Below are positions 16,421 through 22,285 of a stretch of DNA of 64,000 nucleotides, piece after piece. The DNA is from Candidatus Eiseniibacteriota bacterium (GTDB lineage: Bacteria; Eisenbacteria; RBG-16-71-46; CAIMUX01). The position numbers and the translations under genes are program-made. The stretch spans positions 1 through 64,000 of the forward strand of contig CAIMUX010000002.1 of assembly GCA_903844735.1 (NCBI GenBank). Reading direction: 5' to 3'. The notes under the pieces were generated by a model, which ran no database searches, was not told where the DNA came from, and saw nothing but the letters and a program-made list of their open reading frames with translations. Within the stretch, counting starts at the first letter, position 1. The number at the start of each line of letters is the position of its first letter.

Positions 16421-17080
16421 GCCACAGCCGGCCCCAAGGGCAGCAAATCCGAGACCCTGGAAGACTGGCTCCGAGACGAGTTCTTCGAGCAACACTGCGC
16501 CCTCTTCCACCATCGCCCGTTCATCTGGCACGTCTGGGATGGCCGCTTCAGCGCCCTGGTGAACTACCACCAGCTCACGCACGCCAACCTGGAGAAGCTC
16601 ACATACGCCTACCTCGGCGATTGGATCCGCCGTCAGCAAGCCGCCGTGGACGCCGGCGAGGCCGGCAGCGACGCCCGCTTGCAGGCTGCCAAGCAATTGC
16701 AGGCCCGGCTCAAGTTCATCCTCGACGGCGAGCCCCCGTTCGACATCTTCGTCCGCTGGAAACCTCTCTCCAAGCAAGCCATCGGCTGGCACCCCGACCT
16801 CAACGACGGCGTGCGGATGAACATCCGCCCCTTCCTTGCCCAGGACCTCCCCGGCGGCAAGAAGGGCGCCGGTATCCTGCGTACCAAGCCCAACATCAAG
16901 TGGGAGAAGGATCGCGGGAAGGAGCCGGTGCGGGACAAGGCGGAGTATCCCTGGTTCTGGGGATGGGATGGGGTGGCGCAGGACTTCGCGGGAGTCGGCA
17001 AAGAGCCCGACGGCAACCGCTGGAATGACTGCCACTACAGCAGCGCGGCCAAGAAGGCGGCGCGGGGATCACCGAAGTGA
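16421..17080 (+). pseudogene. Duplicated 3' end of pglX (copy 3)
   Basis: This segment is 660 bp and corresponds to 8266-8934 of pglX with one 9-bp in-frame deletion (the YKT codons near 16543). The frame is intact to a stop at the same place. The first in-frame start is the GTG at 16559, again giving 173 residues, as in copy 2. Over 76 codons against copy 2 (16667-16894 against 10268-10495) I count 9 synonymous and 6 amino-acid differences. With about three times more non-synonymous sites, that is well below neutral expectation. The homology begins at the same base as copy 2. Confidence 0.85.
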
Positions 17081-17120
17081 GCATGTACAGTGTCGAGGAA
17101 CAAGGATCGCATCTCAGGTC

Positions 17121-17297
17121 GATCTCCACGAGAGGGACGCCACGTGGGAGCTCGTGATCAATGACACCGTCGTGGTTGACCCTGGAGGCTGGCTGGGCTT
17201 CGTTGTTCCTCAACATGTCAACGACCGAGTCGGGATCCAGTTGCGAAGCGAATTGGCACTGGCATTGCACCGACTCGGCGGGGCGACGTCCGGCTGA
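17121..17297 (+). CDS. Small ORF of unknown function downstream of pglX copy 3
   Basis: Counterpart of 10691-10894. It reads DATWELVINDTVVVDPGGWL then GFVVPQHVNDRVGIQLRSEL and ends with its own stop, 217 bases after the pglX fragment. No family is recognised and no clear start codon stands in the shared part. A GTG in LVINDTV (about 17155) is the best candidate and would give a 47-residue product. Confidence 0.3.
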   Translation, partial: DLHERDATWELVINDTVVVDPGGWLGFVVPQHVNDRVGIQLRSELALALHRLGGATSG

Positions 17298-17370
17298 CAC
17301 CGTGGTGGCCAAGTGCTCGGCGCGCCCCGGTCATCGACCACGGAGGAGGTCACGATGAAGCCGACGAGGC

Positions 17371-17505
17371 TGGGAGTTGCGTGTCGGTAATCTCCGGGTA
17401 TTCTATGAGGTAGCGCGAGAGGAGCCCCGCGTCGTGCGAGTCCTCGCGATCGGTCGGAAGGAACGCCATATCCTCCGGATCGGAGGTCGGGAGATTGCCC
17501 TATGA
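17371..17505 (+). pseudogene. 3' remnant of a ParE/RelE toxin (sister of 11626)
   Basis: It encodes WELRVGNLRVFYEVAREEPR then VVRVLAIGRKERHILRIGG to a proper stop overlapping the next gene (ATGA at 17502). The toxin 5' half is missing. The break point joins it to a short start that looks like another antitoxin (RBS GGAGGAGG then ATGAAGCCGACG, 17342-17370). The frame here is the original one that was lost by a one-base insertion in the copy at 11626. Confidence 0.75.
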
Positions 17506-17813
17506 GGAAGATCAGCTTGGCCAAGGCTTCCCGGTCCTTGGCGCAGTACGCCGCGGAGCTGACCGACGAGATCATCGTGGTGACGAAGGGGCATTCCCCC
17601 TATGCGGCTCTGGTGCCTCTGGCGAACGTCGACCGGGAGTCGTTGGCGGTCAGTACTCATCCGGAGTTCATGAAGCTCATAACTCGCGCACGTCGCCGGT
17701 TCGCCGCGGGCCGGACTCTCGATCTCGAGGAGATGAGAACGCGGGTCCGTCGGATGAGCCCGCCCCCCGGCAACGGCACGCCGGCGCCGCGGCGCAGGAC
17801 TCGGCGCGGCTGA
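17502..17813 (+). CDS. Antitoxin of Phd/YefM type (partner of a ParE/RelE toxin)
   Basis: A 103-residue antitoxin with MRKISLAKASRSLAQYAAEL then TDEIIVVTKGHSPYAALVPL in the Phd/YefM DNA-binding N-terminus and a basic C-terminal tail. It looks intact while its toxin is truncated. Two damaged relatives exist: the internally deleted one inside 11626-12060, and a 3' fragment at 18734-18915. The stop of the toxin remnant overlaps its ATG, the normal coupling of this family. Confidence 0.75.
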   Translation: MRKISLAKASRSLAQYAAELTDEIIVVTKGHSPYAALVPLANVDRESLAVSTHPEFMKLITRARRRFAAGRTLDLEEMRTRVRRMSPPPGNGTPAPRRRTRRG

Positions 17814-18025
17814 TTGCCGGCTTCTTATCGGCCCATTCCACTCCACGGCCTCGACGACCCCAACAGCAAAGGCCGGATGCCCGAACCCTCGGGTCAGGCG
17901 GTCTGCCGGTACTGCGACGATCCGGTCCTCTGCGGCATCCGGAGGTTGTGCTGATGTTGACGATTCACCATGACTGCCGGGAAGGGGGATGGGCGCGTGC
18001 GATCGAGTTTTCGGAGAGCACGCGG
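17814..18025. other. Inter-module stretch with a possible Cys-rich remnant
   Basis: No complete gene. A 25-codon frame (17877-17954) ends VCRYCDDPVLCGIRRLC, reminiscent of the Cys-rich tail of RecB-type nucleases, but it is too short to assign. The rest shows nothing. Confidence 0.35.
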
Positions 18026-18054
18026 TTGACCGGAGGATGACGTTAGGGTAAACT
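18026..18054 (+). promoter_or_regulatory. Sigma-70-like promoter of the Phd/VapC module
   Basis: TTGACC (18026-18031), 17-base spacer, TAAACT (18049-18054), 33 bases before the antitoxin ATG at 18087. GGGAGG follows as ribosome site. Confidence 0.65.
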
Positions 18055-18086
18055 AAGTTGAGTGAACCTACTCATGGGAGGTCGTC

Positions 18087-18326
18087 ATGGTTACCGTCAA
18101 CATTCATGAAGCAAAAACCCAACTGTCGAAGCTGGTCGACCAGGCGGTCAACGGAGAATCGTTCGTTATTGCCAAGGCAGGCAAACCGCTGGTGAAGGTG
18201 ACGGCCCTGAACGCTCCGGCGTCACCGCGCCGCCTGGGTTTTCTGACCGGCGAGATCGCCGTGCCCGACGATTTCAACAGCATGGGCGCGGCGGAGATCG
18301 AGGCCCTGTTCGGCAGGAACGCGTGA
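18087..18326 (+). CDS. Phd/YefM-type antitoxin (VapB)
   Basis: A 79-residue antitoxin. The N-terminus MVTVNIHEAKTQLSKLVDQA then VNGESFVIAKAGKPLVKV is the standard Phd/YefM DNA-binding fold; the C-terminal GEIAVPDDFN...IEALF segment is the toxin-binding tail seen in antitoxins of PIN toxins. It has a near-consensus promoter (18026-18054) and a GGGAGG ribosome site. Its stop overlaps the GTG start of the VapC toxin at 18323, so the pair is complete and coupled. Confidence 0.9.
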   Translation: MVTVNIHEAKTQLSKLVDQAVNGESFVIAKAGKPLVKVTALNAPASPRRLGFLTGEIAVPDDFNSMGAAEIEALFGRNA

Positions 18327-18709
18327 AATTCCTACTGGATACCCAGATCCTGCTTTGGGCTGCGGGGCAACCCGAGCACCTGTCCACCGCCGCCCGGCGA
18401 ATCCTGAAGCAGGAGCAAAACCAGCTCCTCTTTAGCGCCGCCAGCTTGTGGGAGATCGCCATCAAGAACACTCTGGGCCGGGAAGACTTCCGCGTCGATC
18501 CTCGCTTACTGCGCCGGGGGCTGCTTGACAATGGCTACATCGAGCTTCCCGTCAGCAGTCAGCACGCGGTGAGCATCGACAGCCTGCCCCCGCTGCATAA
18601 GGACCCCTTCGATCGTCTGCTGCTGGCGCAGGCTTTCACCGAGGGCATCACGCTCCTCACCGCTGACGCGCAACTCGCCCGTTACCCTGGCCCCGTTCGC
18701 AAGGTCTAG
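18323..18709 (+). CDS. vapC: VapC-type PIN-domain toxin
   Basis: A 128-residue PIN-domain ribonuclease toxin. The metal-site acids are in LLDTQILLW (Asp6), LWEIAIK (Glu), DPFDRLLLAQA and LLTADAQL, all in expected order and spacing. The GTG start at 18323 overlaps the antitoxin stop. Length is typical for the family. It forms the best-preserved TA pair of the island, with its own promoter. Confidence 0.9.
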   Translation: MKFLLDTQILLWAAGQPEHLSTAARRILKQEQNQLLFSAASLWEIAIKNTLGREDFRVDPRLLRRGLLDNGYIELPVSSQHAVSIDSLPPLHKDPFDRLLLAQAFTEGITLLTADAQLARYPGPVRKV

Positions 18710-18733
18710 CCCGAGCCCGGAGTATCCGAAGAC

Positions 18734-18915
18734 GACCGGGAGTCGTTGGCGGTCAGTACGCATCCGGAGTTCATGAAGCTCATACCTCGCGCGCGTCGCT
18801 GGTTCGCCGCGGGCCGGACTCCCGATCTCGAGGAGATGAGAACGCGGGTCCGTCGGATGAGCCCGGCCCCCGGCAACACCACGTCACCGCCGCGGCGCAG
18901 GCCTCGGCGCGGCTG
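18734..18915 (+). pseudogene. 3' fragment of the Phd-type antitoxin (third copy)
   Basis: Close copy of 17628-17813: it encodes DRESLAVSTHPEFMKLIPRA then the RTPDLEEMRTRVRRMSPAPG tail and stop. The 5' two thirds are missing, replaced by the end of vapC. It is the third copy of this antitoxin end in the island. Confidence 0.85.
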
Positions 18916-19011
18916 ATAGCCAGATTTGAACCGCATCCTGTGTGCAATCCCGACCGACGTAAATGGCATGACATGCGGATAGAACGCGGACGACTGCCGG
19001 CTCGAAACAGA

Positions 19012-19455
19012 TCAGAGCTCCAGTGTGCTGAGCACAATGATTTTGAGGTCGCTCACGCGGGTGAGCGCCTGATCATTGGTCAAAAAAGCATCGGCTCCCG
19101 CCGCCCTCGCGCAAACCACCTGGAAGGCATCCATCAGCGAAAGGTTGAGTTGGGCGCGAAGGGCGGCCGCTTCTTCGGCGAGCCCGTCGATTCCAGCGTA
19201 CCGGGTGTTCGTGCCGCGCGTGATGGTAAGACGAAACCGCTGGACCAGATCGAGATCGCCTTTGCGGAACGGATGCACCAGGCATTCCGCCAGAGTGATC
19301 GGAGAAGTGACGAGCTCGATCCGTCCTGCGCGTGCGCCGGCCACCGCCACGTCCATGATTTCCCGAAAGGGAGAGACCGATTCCACGTAGTAGATGACCG
19401 GTGCGGTGTCGAGGAACAACGATCGCACGTCGGCGAACGCGTCAACCACCCTCAT
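19012..19455 (-). CDS. PIN-domain toxin
   Basis: A 147-residue PIN-domain protein. The acidic residues occur in SLFLDTAPVIYYVE (N-terminus), LAECLVHP (middle), SLMDAFQVVCARAAG and AFLTNDQAL (C-terminus). The ATG at 19455 is chosen because it overlaps the upstream antitoxin stop as ATGA and the metal-site Asp follows 15 residues later; the frame extends further upstream without homology. One of two TA pairs in the island on the minus strand. Confidence 0.85.
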   Translation of the reverse strand: MRVVDAFADVRSLFLDTAPVIYYVESVSPFREIMDVAVAGARAGRIELVTSPITLAECLVHPFRKGDLDLVQRFRLTITRGTNTRYAGIDGLAEEAAALRAQLNLSLMDAFQVVCARAAGADAFLTNDQALTRVSDLKIIVLSTLEL

Positions 19456-19706
19456 GGGGCTTCGCCCCGGCCGGTTCGCCGATCCTGATCCGCTGTTCGA
19501 CGGGACCGGCTCACCCATTCCTGTGCGTCCTCACCTTGTAGCAGGTCAGGCGCAGCGCCGGCCAGGGCGCTCCAATCAGGACGCTCCTCGGGGGACTCGC
19601 CATCCGCGGCAAGTTCTCGGATGATCTTCTCGACCAGTCTCAGGCGTTCGTTTGCCGAAAGCCGACGAACCTCGTCGTAGAGTTCGTCGGTCCTGCTAGC
19701 CTTCAT
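19452..19706 (-). CDS. Antitoxin of the minus-strand PIN module
   Basis: An 84-residue acidic protein beginning MKASRTDELYDEVRRLSANE then RLRLVEKIIRELAADGESP, the helix pattern of small addiction-module antitoxins. The start at 19706 has a good AGGTGA ribosome site just upstream (19712-19721, read in reverse). Its stop overlaps the toxin ATG. The antitoxin role is inferred from position and composition. Confidence 0.75.
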   Translation of the reverse strand: MKASRTDELYDEVRRLSANERLRLVEKIIRELAADGESPEERPDWSALAGAAPDLLQGEDAQEWVSRSRRTADQDRRTGRGEAP

Positions 19707-20002
19707 GATTTGGTCACCTCCCTGGAGCCTTCTTCGTCGATTCTTATGCATTCCGGGCCGGATTTCAAGAACGGCGTCACCCCCATCCTGGGCACGCCCC
19801 CTGCGGAGGGACGCCTTCCATACGGGGCACGGCGGGGCAGGCCGCCGCGCCCGAGTCTGCCTCGGGGACAGCGGCGACCGGATATCGTGCGAGGCCTCCC
19901 TCAATGGCCACCGGCGCCGATCTTGTTTCGGAACACCGGGCGGAACTACCGGTCACCACCGAAGTATCTTCTGGCACATCTATCGCTAGTGGGCCGATCA
20001 TA
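19707..20002. other. Divergent intergenic region, no gene
   Basis: Space between a minus-strand antitoxin and the plus-strand XRE-ImmA gene. It contains the 19-base sequence CCCCCTGCGGAGGGACGCC (19797-19815), which recurs exactly between the two tRNAs at 45715-45733. No coding sequence is supported. Confidence 0.5.
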
Positions 20003-20031
20003 TTGACGAGATTTGCAGGTACGGCTACAAT
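20003..20031 (+). promoter_or_regulatory. Sigma-70-like promoter of the XRE-ImmA gene
   Basis: TTGACG (20003-20008), 17-base spacer, TACAAT (20026-20031). The ribosome site GGGAGGTGA (20038-20046) and ATG at 20050 follow directly. This is one of the best promoter matches in the window. Confidence 0.75.
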
Positions 20032-20049
20032 GCCGTCGGGAGGTGAAAC

Positions 20050-21201
20050 ATGGCTGAGAACGCCATTGCTCTGAACCTACGGCGACTCCGCAGGGCCAAT
20101 GGGCTCACCCAGGAGGACCTGGCCGAGAAGTCGGGGCTCTCCAGGGCCGCCTATCGGAACATCGAGTCCGGCAAGTCCGAGCCGCGGGTCAGCAGCCTGC
20201 AGGACATCGCCCAGTCGCTCCAAGTGCCGATCCAGCGGCTCGTCGAGCCAGGTCGGGCCCTTCGTGCCGTGCGATTTCGCTCGGGCAAGCGGATGCGCAA
20301 CCGCGAGCAGATCCTCGTCGACGTGGGGCGCTGGCTTGGCGACTTCGGTGACCTCGAGGGTATCCTCGACGACCGCGTGCACCACGACCTCGAACAGATC
20401 CGGGGCCGGCTCAGGGCACGCAAAGACCGGGGCGGAGCGGCAGCGGCTCTCGCTAGAGAGGCCTTCGGTCTGGACGCTCAGGAGCCGGTACGTGACATGT
20501 GCGGCCTCCTCGAGTCGGGTGGGATCAAGGTCGGCGAGCTGAAAGTGGCATCCCACGATTTCTTCGGGCTGTCGGTCGCACCTGTGGAGGGTGGCCCGGC
20601 GGTGATCGTCAACACCTGGGATCGCATCCCGGTCGAACGCTGGATCTTCACCGCGGCGCACGAACTGGGCCATCTCATTCTGCACCTCTCCGACTTCGAC
20701 ATCAGTCGCACCGACGAGGAGAAGAAGCACGAGGAGGAGGCGAACGCTTTCACCGCGGCGTTCCTCATGCCGAACACCTCCTTCCGAAAGGAGTGGGACG
20801 CGACCTACGGTCTGGCGTTTGTCGATCGCATCCTGAAGGTGAAGCGCATCTTTCGCGTGAGCTACCGCACTGTCTTGTATCGCCTGGCGCCCGACTTTCA
20901 GGGTCCCGGGAGTATCTGGGTTCGCTTTCAACTGGACTACAGCCGACGCTACGGTAGGGCCTTGCTTCGGGATGACGAGCCCGAGGCCCTCGCTCAGGAT
21001 GCCTTCCGGGCGAGCTTCCCGGAAGGGACCGCAGCGGGAGAGCCCGACAAGCTCTCGCGCGTGGACTTCATGCAGGATCGGCTGTCCAGGCTCGTTCGCA
21101 GAGCCGTCGAGCAGGAGAAGATCAGTCTGGACCGCGGGGCCGAGATCCTGGGCCTCTCTCTTCTCGACATGCGTGAGCTGGCCGCGTCTTGGGTCGGATA
21201 A
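20050..21201 (+). CDS. XRE regulator fused to ImmA/IrrE metallopeptidase
   Basis: A 383-residue protein. Residues about 8-65 are an XRE helix-turn-helix (LTQEDLAEKSGLSRAAYRNI), and the middle holds an ImmA/IrrE zinc peptidase with HELGH at residues 204-208 and a downstream EEEANAFTAAFLMP glutamate motif. The C-terminal tail (KISLDRGAEILGLSLLDMRE) is typical of this group. Such proteins act as stress-responsive proteases or antitoxins; no obvious toxin partner is adjacent on this strand. A dead fragment of the same gene sits at 14119-14220. Confidence 0.85.
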   Translation: MAENAIALNLRRLRRANGLTQEDLAEKSGLSRAAYRNIESGKSEPRVSSLQDIAQSLQVPIQRLVEPGRALRAVRFRSGKRMRNREQILVDVGRWLGDFGDLEGILDDRVHHDLEQIRGRLRARKDRGGAAAALAREAFGLDAQEPVRDMCGLLESGGIKVGELKVASHDFFGLSVAPVEGGPAVIVNTWDRIPVERWIFTAAHELGHLILHLSDFDISRTDEEKKHEEEANAFTAAFLMPNTSFRKEWDATYGLAFVDRILKVKRIFRVSYRTVLYRLAPDFQGPGSIWVRFQLDYSRRYGRALLRDDEPEALAQDAFRASFPEGTAAGEPDKLSRVDFMQDRLSRLVRRAVEQEKISLDRGAEILGLSLLDMRELAASWVG

Positions 21202-21234
21202 GACCCGTGGCAGCCCGTGGAGCTCCGGGGGCGT

Positions 21235-21543
21235 TCAACGCTCGCCAAGTGGCAGCCGGCATCGCCACGACTCGGGCTCTCGGTGAAGATGCATGACCCC
21301 CACGATGAGAATCGAGTCGTCGCCTCGCAGTTGGTAGACGATGCCATACGGGAATCGGCTTGTTCGGCAACGACGTGTACGTTTCGACAATGAAGCCCAG
21401 GCGTTCGGAAACTCCATCATGCGCCCGATCGTTCGATTGACCTCTGCCGCAAACTCGTATCCGAGCCCCTCACTCTCACTGTTGTAATACACGACAGCAC
21501 TCATGAGCTCCATCTCGGCCGGATCGAGGAACTCGACCTTCAT
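21235..21543 (-). CDS. ParE/RelE-family toxin
   Basis: A 102-residue toxin with MKVEFLDPAEMELMSAVVYY then NSESEGLGYEFAAEVNRTI and the C-terminal RFPYGIVYQLRGDDSILIVG, the standard ParE pattern. Its ATG shares one base with the stop of the upstream antitoxin (TGATG). It is distantly related to the toxin at 14999 but not a copy. The pair is complete and stands convergent to the XRE-ImmA gene. Confidence 0.85.
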   Translation of the reverse strand: MKVEFLDPAEMELMSAVVYYNSESEGLGYEFAAEVNRTIGRMMEFPNAWASLSKRTRRCRTSRFPYGIVYQLRGDDSILIVGVMHLHREPESWRCRLPLGER

Positions 21544-21773
21544 CAGATCTCGCCACGCTCGACACGCGAGAAAACCTCGCTCGCTGGTCGCGACTTGATC
21601 TCGCCGCGATCAAAGGCATCGAGTCTGTCCTCAGCTTCGATCGCCCATCGCTCATCCACGGCAGCTCTGTCTGGAAACGGAAAACTGGCCAGAAGTCTCT
21701 CGATGAGCTCCGCTCGCTCCATGGGCGACAACTTCAGAGCATCCAGGAGAACCCGATTTGCGTGAGGCGACAT
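21543..21773 (-). CDS. Addiction-module antitoxin
   Basis: A 76-residue antitoxin of the small addiction-module-component family. Its motif VLLDALKLSPMERAELIERL then LASFPFPDRAAVDERWAIEA corresponds to the LSxxERAELxxxL / W..E...R pattern of this group. Together with 21235-21543 it forms a complete antitoxin-first pair. It is the last TA module before pglZ. Confidence 0.85.
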   Translation of the reverse strand: MSPHANRVLLDALKLSPMERAELIERLLASFPFPDRAAVDERWAIEAEDRLDAFDRGEIKSRPASEVFSRVERGEI

Positions 21774-22170
21774 GTCGTACTCTCCTGCGCTCTACCTCGA
21801 GGTGTCTTGGCGTATTGTTTCAACCCCCGCACCAGCGGGGGCACAGCCCCCCGGCCGAGCCATGCCGCGCGCCCGCCACCGGCCTTTCGGGTGAACTCAG
21901 CAAGTCTAGCCGAGATCTGGGGGCCAAGGGAAGGCCCTGCCTGACAAGCCCTGCCTGACAAGGCACTTTCATCCGGCGACGGGGGCGAGACGTGAGCAAG
22001 CTACCCTTCGGTCCCGCGGTGCCCCATCCGGGGAAGAGCCCGAAGAGCAATCGTCGCCGCAGGTTGGGCCGGTCACCGGAAACTTGGGTCGTTGCGCGTG
22101 GAGTGGCCAGGCACTAGGCTTGTCCCGCCGTGAATCCCGATCTGACGGGTCTCAAGGACATCCGAAGGAC
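21774..22170. other. Intergenic stretch before pglZ: hairpin and a short tandem repeat
   Basis: No gene is supported. It holds a perfect hairpin (CCCCCGC, ACCA loop, GCGGGGG; 21824-21841) and a 14-bp direct repeat (GCCCTGCCTGACAA at 21934-21947 and 21948-21961). The hairpin lacks a T-run on either strand, so its role is open. Confidence 0.6.
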
Positions 22171-22245
22171 AAGCAGGCGGAACACGGAGAGCCGATTGTG
22201 CGCGCACGGAGCGCACGATTGACTTCCGAGTATGGACGCGGCCGC
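22171..22245 (+). pseudogene. Fragment of a DUF1016 nuclease gene, N-terminal part
   Basis: Twenty-five codons read KQAEHGEPIVRARSARLTSE then YGRGR, matching the DUF1016 pattern RAEYGEQIV..LS..LT.EYGRGF. It precedes, in protein order, the DUF1016 piece found after pglX at 9038. Gene start and nuclease domain are absent. It lies 40 bases before pglZ. Confidence 0.5.
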
Positions 22246-22285
22246 ACGCCGCCCGAACCGAAGCGACTGAGGATAGGCTGCCATC

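Noticed and set aside
21821-21845. Type I-E CRISPR repeat-like hairpin (CCCCCGCACCAGCGGGGG)
   Set aside because: The stem-loop resembles I-E repeats, but it occurs once with no repeat-spacer pattern nearby.
8935-22285. Prophage or integrative element in the island
   Set aside because: No integrase, transposase, phage structural gene or attachment repeats are recognisable.
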